From Acidobacteriota bacterium (GTDB lineage: Bacteria; Acidobacteriota; Terriglobia; Terriglobales; SCQP01): DNA of 60,398 nt. The stretch is taken from the NCBI GenBank assembly GCA_004299485.1, contig SCQP01000017.1:1-60398 (forward strand), written 5' to 3'. The notes below the pieces were generated by a model. It did not search any database. It saw only the letters and a program-made list of their open reading frames with translations, and had not been told where the DNA came from. Position numbers and translations under genes: made by a program. Shown piece after piece: positions 52,399 to 60,398 of the stretch (the first letter of the stretch is position 1; the number at the start of each line of letters is the position of its first letter).

Positions 52399-52944
52399 GT
52401 GTTGCGATGGAGCCGAGGCAGTTGCGTATTCCTGCTGGTGCTGCTGGCGGCGGCGACGGTCGTCGCGCAACGGCCGCATCGCCGCAGTCCGCCGCGGCTG
52501 ACCTCACCCGGCGCGGGATTGCATCGCCTCACCCAGCTTCCGCCCCCGGAAAGCGAACAACGGCTGCGGCAGAATCCGGATTTTCAGCGCCTTTCGCCGG
52601 AGACGCAACAGAAAATGCTGCGCAGGCTGAAGCGGCTCAACGCCATGCCGCCACAGAAACAGAAGCGCGTCATCCGGCACCTGCGGGCCTTCGGCAAGCT
52701 GACTGCGCAACAGCAAGCGGGCCTGCGGCAGGTCTACGCGCAGTACAGCAAGATGCCGTCCGCCGACCAGCTCGCCTTTCGCACGGCCTATCATTCTCTG
52801 CGCCCGATGGCGCCCGCTGCGCGCCAGCAGTACCTGGCGCAACTGCAACAGCAGCACAGCCTGACCGCCCCTGAGCTGGTGACGTTGCGCCACGCGCTGG
52901 ATCTGGATCTGCCGGCTGACCTGGTGAGCGCCCCTGATCCTTAA
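52399..52944 (+). CDS. DUF3106-like secreted protein
   Basis: The 181-residue protein starts at GTG 52399 with a signal peptide (SCVFLLVLLAAATVVAQ). A basic Pro-rich linker and short helical repeats rich in Gln, Leu and Arg follow (QRLSPETQQKMLRRLKRLNAMPP, KLTAQQQAGLRQVYAQYSKM). This fits DUF3106, periplasmic proteins often encoded after an ECF sigma factor. Function unknown. It starts three bases after the candidate anti-sigma gene. Its stop codon overlaps that of the convergent rpe gene by four bases. Confidence 0.75.
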   Translation: MLRWSRGSCVFLLVLLAAATVVAQRPHRRSPPRLTSPGAGLHRLTQLPPPESEQRLRQNPDFQRLSPETQQKMLRRLKRLNAMPPQKQKRVIRHLRAFGKLTAQQQAGLRQVYAQYSKMPSADQLAFRTAYHSLRPMAPAARQQYLAQLQQQHSLTAPELVTLRHALDLDLPADLVSAPDP

Positions 52945-53615
52945 CCAAGGGCGGCGCGGAGGGTGTTAACACCGGCGGTGGCGCCCTGAGGATGGCCGAA
53001 GACGGCGCTGCCAGCGACGAAGATGTTAGCGCCGGCGGCGCGAGCCTCGGCAATCGTGGAGGGTTCGATGCCGCCATCGACCTCGATGTCGCAGACGAGG
53101 CCGCGGGCGTCGAGCACTTGGCGCAGGCGGGCGATTTTGGGGAGCACGCTGCTGATGAATGCCTGGCCGCCGAAACCGGGCTCGACCGTCATCAGCAGCA
53201 CCAGTGCGACTTGATCAAGCGCTTCTTCGATCAGCGCCAGCGGTGAATCCGGGTTGAGGGCGACAGCGGGTTGGGCGCCGGCTTTGCGGATCGAGGCGAG
53301 CAGACTGTGAAGGTGGACGGTTGCCTCGGCGTGGACAATGATGACGTTGGCGCCGGCCTGGGCGCAAGACGTCACCCATTGTTCGGGGCGCGAAACCATC
53401 AAATGGGTTTCGATGGGCAGGGTGGTGAAACGGCGCGTGGCGGCGACGAACATGGGGCCCATGGAGATGTTGGGCACGAAATGGCCATCCATGATGTCGA
53501 CCTGAAACCGATCCGCGCCGGCGGCTGCGGCGGCAGCAAGTTCACGCTCCAGGCAGCCGAAGTCGGCGGACAAAATCGATGGGACCAGTTGTACTGCTCG
53601 CTTCGCCGCGCTCAT
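52941..53615 (-). CDS. rpe: Ribulose-phosphate 3-epimerase
   Basis: Rpe interconverts ribulose-5-P and xylulose-5-P. The 224-residue TIM barrel shows VPSILSADFGCLERE, VDIMDGHFVPNISMGP, the metal ligand histidine in IETHLMV, VEPGFGGQAFI and IEVDGGI. ATG 53615 overlaps the opcA stop in an ATGA; the longer in-frame start at 53765 would lie inside opcA. It is the last gene of the pentose phosphate operon. Confidence 0.95.
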   Translation of the reverse strand: MSAAKRAVQLVPSILSADFGCLERELAAAAAAGADRFQVDIMDGHFVPNISMGPMFVAATRRFTTLPIETHLMVSRPEQWVTSCAQAGANVIIVHAEATVHLHSLLASIRKAGAQPAVALNPDSPLALIEEALDQVALVLLMTVEPGFGGQAFISSVLPKIARLRQVLDARGLVCDIEVDGGIEPSTIAEARAAGANIFVAGSAVFGHPQGATAGVNTLRAALG

Positions 53616-54661
53616 GCGGCGGCGGCTTCCCAGCCGGCCATGAGTGCCAAACCGCGTTCGAGAGCTAGCTGAAACAGCCGGTCGGCGCGATGAATCGAGA
53701 GTTCTTCGGAGAGCGTGGCGGCTTCGCCGCGCAGCAGCATGTCGCCGGCGCTCGTGCCCGTCCATTCACCCACGACGGCTTCACCCTGGCGGATGGTGAT
53801 GCCGATATGCGGACCACGATGTTCGATGGCGACGACAGTGCGCGGCGAGCCGCCTTCAATGATGATGTGCTTCAGCAGGCATTCGTGCGAACTGGCCGGC
53901 TCGAAGCGCAGCAAGACGGGCGCGCCTTGCGGCCGGTTGAGTCGCAGGCCCTCGCGGGTGCGCTCGCCGGATTGCCATTGCAGCTTCTGCGCCATCCAGC
54001 CGGCCATCATAGTGGCTGCGAGGCTGCCGCCGCTGTCGGCAGGATCGCCAATGCCTCCGGCGGAAACGGTTACGGCTTCGATGCTGGCGGGATTGGCCAG
54101 CTCGCCTTCGAGACCCTGGCAGACCAGATGCCGCCAGGGCGTCAGTCGCGTCCAGGTGAGATCGCCGATGGTGGTGTTGCCCGGCATGGACTGCGCCAGT
54201 TGGGTCAGCCGCGCCGCCGGCAAGTGTAGCCGATGCGCATCCACCAGAATGCGTCCGCTGAGACTGGCCCAGGCCATGAACTCTCCGTTGCCGCTGGGGT
54301 CGCCTGCGCGCCAGAGCAGCAATACCGGCAAGTCACAGGCCAGCAGCGGAGCAACGATGCTGGGCATGCGCTCGGGCAGGCCACAGAGGGACACCATCTC
54401 CGAGCCCCCCGGATGGGCCGCCACGCACACGCGCACTGCGGCATCGCCCGGTGCGATCAGAAAAACGCGCGCCGGATGGTGCGGTCCCAGATCCCAGAGC
54501 TGCTGCGCGATGCGCCCGGCGTCGGCTTCATCGTGCGCGCGGCAAATCAGATTGAGCGCCAATGCCCGCGGCTGCGTCATGCCCTCTGCCTCGGGCAGAC
54601 GGAGCTGACGCCACTGACTTTCGAGTTTGGCAATGCGTCCCGCGCGCCATTCCAGTTGCAT
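53612..54661 (-). CDS. opcA: OpcA-like glucose-6-phosphate dehydrogenase assembly protein
   Basis: The 349-residue protein matches the OpcA family, which promotes oligomerisation and activity of G6PD in cyanobacteria and actinobacteria. Segments include ALALNLICRAHDEADAGRIA, HPARVFLIAPG, VAPLLACDLPVLLLWRAGDP and DLTWTRLTPWRHLV. ATG 54661 (MQLEWRAGRI) is chosen because the longer in-frame start at 54829 runs into zwf. Its place between zwf and rpe supports the assignment. Confidence 0.85.
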   Translation of the reverse strand: MQLEWRAGRIAKLESQWRQLRLPEAEGMTQPRALALNLICRAHDEADAGRIAQQLWDLGPHHPARVFLIAPGDAAVRVCVAAHPGGSEMVSLCGLPERMPSIVAPLLACDLPVLLLWRAGDPSGNGEFMAWASLSGRILVDAHRLHLPAARLTQLAQSMPGNTTIGDLTWTRLTPWRHLVCQGLEGELANPASIEAVTVSAGGIGDPADSGGSLAATMMAGWMAQKLQWQSGERTREGLRLNRPQGAPVLLRFEPASSHECLLKHIIIEGGSPRTVVAIEHRGPHIGITIRQGEAVVGEWTGTSAGDMLLRGEAATLSEELSIHRADRLFQLALERGLALMAGWEAAAA

Positions 54662-54687
54662 ATCGCCGCCCCCTTCTCGCCATCCCC

Positions 54688-56256
54688 TCACGGACGCCGC
54701 CATTCGCGCCCGTCTTTGCGAATAAACTCTTCGGCCGCCTCCGGCCCCCAACTGCCCGCCGCGTAGTTGGGCAGCTCCGGCGCCGGCGTCGACTCCCACG
54801 CCTCCAGCAGCGGGGTGGTCAGCGTCCAAGCCGATTCCACCATATCGTAGCGCGCAAACAGCATGCCGTCACCCAGCATGGCGTCCAGCAGCAGCGTCTC
54901 ATAGGCTTCCGGCTGCGGCTCGCCAAAGCTGGTGCCGTACTGAAAGTCCATTTTGACTGGCCGCAGGCGCATATCCGTGCCCGGCACTTTGGCCTCGAAA
55001 CGCAGGGAGATACCTTCGTCAGGCTGGATGCGGATGACCAGCACGTTGGCCTCGATGGTTTCCGGGTACACATCCTGGAACATCAGGAACGGAGGGGACT
55101 TGAACTGAATGGCGACTTCGCTGACACGCTTGGGCAAACGCTTGCCCGAGCGCAGATAGAACGGCACACCCGCCCAACGCCAGTTCTCGATCATCAGCTT
55201 GAGTGCGACGAAGGTTTCGCGGTTGGAATCGGGCGCCACATTGGCCTCTTCTCGGTAGCCTTTGACCTCCTCGCCATCGACCAGGCCAGGGCCATACTGG
55301 CCGCGCACGGCCACGCTGTCGTAGGTAGCCGCGCCCGGTGGCAACAGCGGCCGGATGGAGCGGATGAGCTTGATCTTTTCATCGCGCACCGAACCCGCCT
55401 CAAAGCGCACCGGCGCCTCCATGCCCACAATCGATAGCACCTGCATGAGATGGTTCTGCACCATGTCGCGCAGCGCGCCGGCTTCTTCGTAATACTTGCC
55501 GCGGCGCTCGATGCCGATGGATTCGGCCACCGTGATCTGCACGTGGTCAATATAGCGGCGGTCCCAGATGGGCTCGAAGATGCCGTTGGCAAAGCGGAAG
55601 ACGATCAGATTGCGCACCGTTTCTTTGCCGAGATAGTGGTCGATACGGAAGATCTGCTCTTCTTTGAAATTCCGGTGCAGATGCTGGTTGAGGGCCCGCG
55701 CACTGGCCAGGTCATGGCCGAACGGTTTTTCCACGATGATGCGCGTCCAGCCCTGCGGCGAAAACTGGTTCAGGCCGGCGCGCGCCAATTGATCGGCGAG
55801 CGGCGCAATCAGGCTGGGCGGAGTGGCGAAATAGAACAGCACGTTGCCACCGCCCTGGGGCAGCTTGCGCAGCATTGTGGCCAGCTTCTGGAACAGATCG
55901 GGATGGTCGAACGTGCCGCCAAGAAACTGCATCCGCCCCGCGAAGGAATTCCATACCGCGTCATCGAGCTGTCCGGAGCCTCCCTCCCCGTCATCCGGCG
56001 TGGCGTACTGTTCGATGGCCTTGCGCATTTGGTCGCGAAAGTCCTCGCTGGTCCAGTCCGAATCCGCGACGCCGATGACATGAAAGGTGGGCGCCAGCCG
56101 TTGCATGCGCGCCAGCGCGTAGAGCGCGGGCATGAGCTTACGGTGCGTGAGGTCGCCGGAGGCGCCGAATATCACCATGGTGCAAGGCGGCGCGGTGCGC
56201 TGCATGCGAATGCCGGTGCGCAGGGGGTGGGGGGCGGTGGTCGTCGTGGTGGCCAT
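54688..56256 (-). CDS. zwf: Glucose-6-phosphate 1-dehydrogenase
   Basis: Zwf oxidises glucose-6-P to 6-phosphogluconolactone with NADP. The 522-residue protein has the nucleotide-binding loop [21 protein letters not shown], the substrate and catalytic motif RIDHYLGKE, and [11 protein letters not shown] in the beta+alpha domain. It starts nine bases after the tal-pgi stop. 6-Phosphogluconolactonase and 6-phosphogluconate dehydrogenase genes are not in the window. Confidence 0.97.
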   Translation of the reverse strand: MATTTTTAPHPLRTGIRMQRTAPPCTMVIFGASGDLTHRKLMPALYALARMQRLAPTFHVIGVADSDWTSEDFRDQMRKAIEQYATPDDGEGGSGQLDDAVWNSFAGRMQFLGGTFDHPDLFQKLATMLRKLPQGGGNVLFYFATPPSLIAPLADQLARAGLNQFSPQGWTRIIVEKPFGHDLASARALNQHLHRNFKEEQIFRIDHYLGKETVRNLIVFRFANGIFEPIWDRRYIDHVQITVAESIGIERRGKYYEEAGALRDMVQNHLMQVLSIVGMEAPVRFEAGSVRDEKIKLIRSIRPLLPPGAATYDSVAVRGQYGPGLVDGEEVKGYREEANVAPDSNRETFVALKLMIENWRWAGVPFYLRSGKRLPKRVSEVAIQFKSPPFLMFQDVYPETIEANVLVIRIQPDEGISLRFEAKVPGTDMRLRPVKMDFQYGTSFGEPQPEAYETLLLDAMLGDGMLFARYDMVESAWTLTTPLLEAWESTPAPELPNYAAGSWGPEAAEEFIRKDGREWRRP

Positions 56257-56265
56257 GGCGGATGC

Positions 56266-59070
56266 CTAGTCTGCGGCATTCTCGTTGCGCGCGCCCTGCG
56301 GCAGCGCCAGCGCCGCGGCCAGTTCCTTCAGGTCAACAGCGGCATCCGCGCCGAGATCGACGCGCAGCAGACGGCGCTGATGCTTGGCCAGTGATTCATA
56401 GTCGCCAATCGCTTGCGCCGCCAGCAGCGTGGTGAAGCCGTACTTCTGACCGGGAATCGGCAGGTTCTGCCTGGGCGGCGCGGTGATCTGCAGGAAGACG
56501 CCATTGTTGCCGCCGCCCTTGTGCAACTGACCGGTGGAGTGAAGAAAGCGCGGGCCAAAACCGAGCGTGGTCGCTACGTGGAGGCGGTCACGCAAACCGA
56601 GACGGAGTGCCTCGAGGGCTTTGTTCCAGTCGTCGTTGCGGTCGACGTAGGCCATGATGGCGATGTAATCGCCGGGTTTGACTTTGTCCAGCCACTCGTC
56701 CAACGGCTTTTTGGCGCTGCTGGCCGGAGCGAAAAACTGCAACGCACCGGTGCGCGCCGTGGGTACGGCGGTGAAGCCGGCGGCAGCATCGCCGCCTTTC
56801 AGGTACTCGCCCAGCACGCGCACGGTGTTGTCTTTGCTCTCCTGCACGTTGGGTTCGTCGAAGGGGTTGATCTCCAGCACCGCGCCGGCGATGGCGGTGG
56901 CGAACTCCCAGCGGAAAAACTCGCGGCCGAGATCGTAGCGGTCGCGCAGGCCGATCTGGAAGACGGGCGCATTGCTGCTCAGGCCAGTGCAGGCAGCGCC
57001 GGTGGCGTCGTTGGTGCCGCCCAGGCCGAGTTGTGCGAAAACGCGATCGTCGCCGTAAACGCCGGGCTTGCCCAGTGCTTCGCCCGCAACCGGCACGATG
57101 CCGGTGCCCAGCTTGCCGGTGCTTTCGGCCAGCAATTGTTCGAGCCATGAGCCCAGGCTCGCCAGCTCGGGGCTGGTAATGAACGTGAGCTTGTCTTTTC
57201 GCGGTTTGGAATCGGCTCGTGCCCAAACGCCGATGGCGGCGCCAAGCTGTGCGGCCGGATTGTGCGCCAGCGGAATGTCGGGACCGCAGGCTTCGGCCAT
57301 GTCTTGCGCGAGGCGCAGCAGCTTGGCGACATCGACGCCCAGCAACGCCGCCGGAACGAGCCCAAAAAATGACAAAGCCGAATAGCGGCCGCCAATATCG
57401 CCAGGATTGGTGAAGACCTTGCGGAACTTGTGATCGGCGGCGAGTTTTTGCAGCGAAGTGCCGGCATCGGTGATGGCGGCATAATGGCGGCCGTCGGCGA
57501 GCTTGGACCAGAAGTAGGCGAACAGGCTGTTGGGTTCAAGCGTGCCGCCGCTTTTGCTGCTCACCAGGAAGAGCGTCTTGGCGAGCGTGACTTCTTTTTC
57601 AATGCGTGCAATCTGGTCGGGATTGGTGGTATCGAGCACATGCAGCCGCAGGCCTTTGCCACCTTCGGCGCGTGCGCCAAAGACCTTGCTGAAGACCTCC
57701 GGCGCCAGGCTGCTGCCGCCCATGCCCAGCAGCACGCAGTCGGAGTAGCCGTCCTTCTGGCAGCCCTGCACGAAACCCTGAATTTCATCGACCTTGGCTT
57801 GCATGCTCTGGGGCAGCGCCAGCCAGCCAAGACGATTGGCGATTTTCGCCTGCACGGCTTTATCGGTGCTCCAGAAGCTGGCGTCGTGCTTCCCAATGCG
57901 TTCGCCGGCCTTCTGGCCGTCGAGCTTCGCAAGGGCTTTGGCAGCGGCATCCAATTGCGCCTGCGGGCCAACCAATACCTGGCTGACGCGCGCGACTTTG
58001 TGGCGCAGGCCGGTGATCAGCTCGACATAGGATTTCTGGAACGAGTCCACACCCTCGTCCTGAAGCTCGCGCGCGACCTGGTCCATATCGATGCCGGCTT
58101 TGGCGAGGGCATCGAGCACCGCCTTTACTTCAGTGTCGTAATGATCCATGGCTTCCTGCAACCGGTTGGCAGGTTTGCCGTGGTCGCGGTAGGCCTGGAT
58201 AGTGACCTCGGGCATGGTGTCGACCGTGTGCGGGCCGATCAGCGCCTCGGCATAGAGTGTGTCGGGGTATTTCGGGTTCTTGGTTGAGGTCGAGGCCCAC
58301 AGCAACCGCTGCGGATGCGCTCCTTTAGCCAAGAGTTTTTCCCAGCGCGGCCCGGAAAGGGTTTTTTGGAAATACTGGTACATACGCCGGGCGTTGGCGA
58401 TGCCGGCTTTGCCGTGCAACTCGGGATTTTTGTCGAGGCGTTTGTCGACCTTGGTATCCACGCGGCTGACGAACAGACTGGCGACCGAGGCCAGCTTGTC
58501 GATGGGCTGGCCGGCGGCAACGCGCTTTTCCAGAGCCGAAAAGAAAGCTTCGACTACCGCCTGGTAACTATCGAAGCCGAACATCAGCGTGATGTTGATG
58601 TTGATGCCCTCGGCGAGACAGGTTTCGATGGCCGGGATGCACTCGGGCGTGGAAGGAATTTTGACCATCACGTTCGGACGGCCAACTTTTTTCCAGAGCA
58701 TGCGCGCCTGTTCGATCGTGCCCTGGGTGTTGCGGGCGAGATCGGGGAAGACCTCGATGGAGCAGAAGCCATCGTGGCCATCCGCACTGTCGAAGACCGG
58801 GCGCAGGACGTCGCAAGCGTGCTGAATGTCATCCACCATCAGGCTGATGAACAGGTCGGCGGGAGCCTTAGTCCATTCGTGGCGGATGGCGGTGTCGTAA
58901 TCACTGCCGTGCTCCAGGGCTTTGGCGAAAATCGTGGGGTTGGAAGTCAGGCCACGCAGGCCATCCTCGCGCACCATGCGCGCCAGCTCGCCATTGCGCA
59001 GCAGGTCGCGGCGGATGTTGTCATACCAGAAACTCTGGCCGAATTCATGTAGCTGCTGGAGTGGGTTCAT
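56266..59070 (-). CDS. Bifunctional transaldolase/glucose-6-phosphate isomerase
   Basis: The 934-residue protein fuses two enzymes. Residues 1 to about 360 are transaldolase: GLTSNPTIFAKAL, the Schiff-base lysine in VMVKIPST, ININITLMF and LLWASTSTKNPKY. From about residue 390 the sequence is a phosphoglucose isomerase: LLGMGGSSLAPEV, FLVSSKSGGTLEPN, NPGDIGGRYSALS and a C-terminal HSTGQLHKGG. The fusion links the non-oxidative pentose phosphate pathway to glycolysis. ATG 59070 is chosen because GAGG lies five bases upstream; earlier in-frame ATGs at 59085 and 59106 are less well placed. It is the first gene of the tal-pgi, zwf, opcA, rpe operon. Confidence 0.95.
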   Translation of the reverse strand: MNPLQQLHEFGQSFWYDNIRRDLLRNGELARMVREDGLRGLTSNPTIFAKALEHGSDYDTAIRHEWTKAPADLFISLMVDDIQHACDVLRPVFDSADGHDGFCSIEVFPDLARNTQGTIEQARMLWKKVGRPNVMVKIPSTPECIPAIETCLAEGININITLMFGFDSYQAVVEAFFSALEKRVAAGQPIDKLASVASLFVSRVDTKVDKRLDKNPELHGKAGIANARRMYQYFQKTLSGPRWEKLLAKGAHPQRLLWASTSTKNPKYPDTLYAEALIGPHTVDTMPEVTIQAYRDHGKPANRLQEAMDHYDTEVKAVLDALAKAGIDMDQVARELQDEGVDSFQKSYVELITGLRHKVARVSQVLVGPQAQLDAAAKALAKLDGQKAGERIGKHDASFWSTDKAVQAKIANRLGWLALPQSMQAKVDEIQGFVQGCQKDGYSDCVLLGMGGSSLAPEVFSKVFGARAEGGKGLRLHVLDTTNPDQIARIEKEVTLAKTLFLVSSKSGGTLEPNSLFAYFWSKLADGRHYAAITDAGTSLQKLAADHKFRKVFTNPGDIGGRYSALSFFGLVPAALLGVDVAKLLRLAQDMAEACGPDIPLAHNPAAQLGAAIGVWARADSKPRKDKLTFITSPELASLGSWLEQLLAESTGKLGTGIVPVAGEALGKPGVYGDDRVFAQLGLGGTNDATGAACTGLSSNAPVFQIGLRDRYDLGREFFRWEFATAIAGAVLEINPFDEPNVQESKDNTVRVLGEYLKGGDAAAGFTAVPTARTGALQFFAPASSAKKPLDEWLDKVKPGDYIAIMAYVDRNDDWNKALEALRLGLRDRLHVATTLGFGPRFLHSTGQLHKGGGNNGVFLQITAPPRQNLPIPGQKYGFTTLLAAQAIGDYESLAKHQRRLLRVDLGADAAVDLKELAAALALPQGARNENAAD

Positions 59071-59096
59071 GGCTGCCTCATTCATTAGGATACGGC

Positions 59097-59124
59097 TATC
59101 AGCCATCCGCTTTCAGCCATCCGC
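59097..59124. repeat. Heptad array, 4 units, between tal-pgi and purC
   Basis: TATCAGC, CATCCGC, TTTCAGC and CATCCGC stand in exact 7-bp phase with a 14-bp higher-order repeat. Read one phase on, it contains AGCCATC twice, the same word as in the M48 array at 41685. It lies in the 148-bp gap between the divergent tal-pgi and purC genes. Confidence 0.65.
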
Positions 59125-59165
59125 CGTGCCGGGTGGACGGCAAATGCGATGGTGGCGCGGGGTGC

Positions 59166-59195
59166 TTGACAGCCGATGGCGCAAGCGGAGAAGAT
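59166..59195 (+). promoter_or_regulatory. Probable purC promoter
   Basis: A perfect TTGACA lies at 59166-59171, followed after 18 bp by GAAGAT, a weak -10. Transcription would start about 20 bases before the purC ATG at 59219. The consensus -35 between divergent genes makes this plausible; the poor -10 keeps confidence low. Confidence 0.4.
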
Positions 59196-59218
59196 GAAAG
59201 CCTCGCAAGAGTTCACAA

Positions 59219-60127
59219 ATGCCTACACCAACGGTCGTCGAGTCGCAGCTTTCCGGTCTGAAACTGATTTCCCGCGGCAAGGTCCGCGACCTGTACGATG
59301 CCGGCGACCGGCTGCTACTCGTCGCCAGCGACCGTCTGTCAGCGTTTGATGTGGTGCTGCCGACGCCGATTCCCGACAAAGGCCACGTACTCACGCAGAT
59401 TTCGCTGTTCTGGTTTGACTATCTGCGTGACGTCTGCCGCAATCATTTGATTTCAGCCGATGTGAAGGCCTTTCCTGCGGCGGTGCAGGGCGAGCGCACA
59501 CAGCTTGAGGGCCGCTCGATGCTGGTGAAAAAGTTGCAGATGTTTCCAGTCGAGTGCGTGGTGCGGGGGTATTTGTCCGGTTCGGGCTGGAAGGAATACA
59601 AAAAGCTGGGCACGGTCTGCGGCATCAAGCTGCCGGCCGGACTGAGCGAGTCGGCGAAGCTGCCGGAGCCGATCTTTACGCCTTCGAGCAAGGCCACCGT
59701 CGGCCACGATGAAAACATCACCATGGCCCAGGTCGAAAAGTTGATCGGCGCTGCACCGGCGGCGCAATTGCAGCGGCTGAGTCTGGAGATTTATAGCCGC
59801 GCCGCCGCGTATGCCGAAACGCGCGGCATCATTCTGGCCGACACCAAGTTCGAGTTTGGCCGCGATCCGGTGGACGCGACGGGTGAGCCGATTCTGGCCG
59901 ATGAAGTGCTCACGCCGGATTCATCGCGCTTCTGGCCGCGCGACAAGTACGCACCCGGCCGCGCGCAGGAGAGCTACGATAAGCAGTACGTACGCGACTA
60001 TCTGGAGCAGGTGGGCTGGAACAAGCAGCCGCCCGCGCCGGCGTTGCCCGACGAGGTGGTGCGGCACACCAGCGAAAAGTACCGCGCGGCGTACAAGGAG
60101 CTATCCGGCCGCAATCTCGGCGCCTGA
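59219..60127 (+). CDS. purC: Phosphoribosylaminoimidazole-succinocarboxamide synthase (SAICAR synthetase)
   Basis: PurC condenses CAIR with aspartate in purine synthesis. The 302-residue protein shows GKVRDLYDAGDRLLLVASDR, SAFDVVLPTPIPDKG, ECVVRGYLSGSGWKEY, DENITMAQ and ILADTKFEFG, then SRFWPRDKY and the C-terminal PALPDEVVRHTSEKY. The length fits the yeast-like/long bacterial form. It lies 44 kb from the purQLF cluster, so purine genes here are dispersed. Confidence 0.97.
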   Translation: MPTPTVVESQLSGLKLISRGKVRDLYDAGDRLLLVASDRLSAFDVVLPTPIPDKGHVLTQISLFWFDYLRDVCRNHLISADVKAFPAAVQGERTQLEGRSMLVKKLQMFPVECVVRGYLSGSGWKEYKKLGTVCGIKLPAGLSESAKLPEPIFTPSSKATVGHDENITMAQVEKLIGAAPAAQLQRLSLEIYSRAAAYAETRGIILADTKFEFGRDPVDATGEPILADEVLTPDSSRFWPRDKYAPGRAQESYDKQYVRDYLEQVGWNKQPPAPALPDEVVRHTSEKYRAAYKELSGRNLGA

Positions 60128-60215
60128 GATCGCCGCGAACTTCGATGGTGCCCCGTCCAAAGCCGACCATCGGGAGGCGGGCGATCGCGGCCCTAGCCAG
60201 CAGCGGCGCGAGCCG

Positions 60216-60398
60216 ATGAACTTGCTCGATTACATCCTCTTGCTCATCGTCGCAGTCTCGATCGTGACGGCTGCGGTAAAGGGCTTTTTCTACGAAATCT
60301 GGATGATGGCGGCCACGATTGCCGCCATCCTGCTGGCGGCCTGGAACTATGAAGCCGCGGCGAAGTGGCTCCACTGGATTGGCGTGCCCGAAGCGGCG
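60216..60398 (+). CDS. CvpA-like membrane protein, 3' end beyond window
   Basis: Sixty-one codons are visible. They begin MNLLDYILLLIVAVSIVTAAVKGFFYEIWMM and continue into a second hydrophobic helix (AATIAAILLAAWNYEA). The opening D-Y-x-L-L-x-I and the KGF motif between the first two helices fit the CvpA family of four-helix inner-membrane proteins, whose role is not settled. It follows purC in the same direction after 88 bp that hold nothing recognisable. Confidence 0.65.
   Translation, partial: MNLLDYILLLIVAVSIVTAAVKGFFYEIWMMAATIAAILLAAWNYEAAAKWLHWIGVPEAA

Overview
The window is GC-rich, gene-dense chromosomal DNA with one tRNA gene and no rRNA, phage, plasmid or CRISPR sequence. The content points to an acidobacterium. 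Signs are a large Oar-like TonB-dependent receptor with an N-terminal carboxypeptidase-type domain, two decayed ADOP-type (MacB-like) permeases, one next to its PadR regulator, a fused transaldolase-phosphoglucose isomerase, a secreted tricorn-like protease and a DUF3106 protein. This is inference from gene content; no rRNA is available to confirm it.

Layout. 1-4375: glgE (minus, truncated by the window edge) diverges from otsA-otsB, a trehalose to alpha-glucan block. 4423-6615: a B12-binding radical SAM protein and a redoxin. 6627-6846: tRNA-Gln(CTG) with its promoter and a 116-bp inverted-repeat element. 6844-9748: a zinc-ribbon protein and an acyl-CoA ligase/ACP/PlsC fusion. 9798-15439 (minus): purQ-purL-purF with overlapping reading frames, and a phosphomannomutase/phosphoglucomutase. 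15654-19408: a TonB receptor with an intrinsic terminator, followed by a decayed copy of its own 3' end. 19543-22576: tilS-ftsH. 22646-29225 (minus): DinB-like and YeaQ-like proteins, a broken permease, a VapBC-like toxin-antitoxin pair, a patatin-like lipase and a threonyl-tRNA synthetase without a TGS domain. 29415-33206: a c-type cytochrome lipoprotein and a tricorn-like protease. 33245-37373: a protein of unknown function, a deoxyhypusine-synthase-like enzyme, RecX and a CoA-disulfide-reductase-like flavoenzyme. 37400-41496 (minus): a tight five-gene set (DUF1440, nitrilase, S41 protease, metallophosphoesterase, nucleotidyltransferase). 41509-43717: M48 protease and proline dehydrogenase. 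43817-45283: broken ADOP permease and PadR. 45424-48604: nnrED, tsaE, a small membrane protein and a ZIP transporter. 49120-52944: a TPM/LemA/ECF-sigma operon. 52941-59070 (minus): rpe, opcA, zwf and tal-pgi, an oxidative pentose phosphate operon. 59219-60398: purC and the start of a CvpA-like gene.

The most unusual structure is a family of short degenerate tandem arrays with a strict 7-bp (sometimes 8-bp) period. I found nine, eight of them between genes, at 15624, 20624, 35126, 41685, 43717, 45331, 47705, 49974 and 59097. Three are paired inverted arrays around a central spacer. The two at 43717 and 45331 share heptad words and an ungapped 39-nt centre (26/39 identical by eye), and they flank the decayed permease/PadR block. 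One array has entered the coding sequence of the M48 protease. A second unexplained structure is the 116-bp element beside tRNA-Gln: 15-bp perfect inverted ends around a tRNA T-arm-like hairpin. No complete new defence or biosynthetic system is visible.
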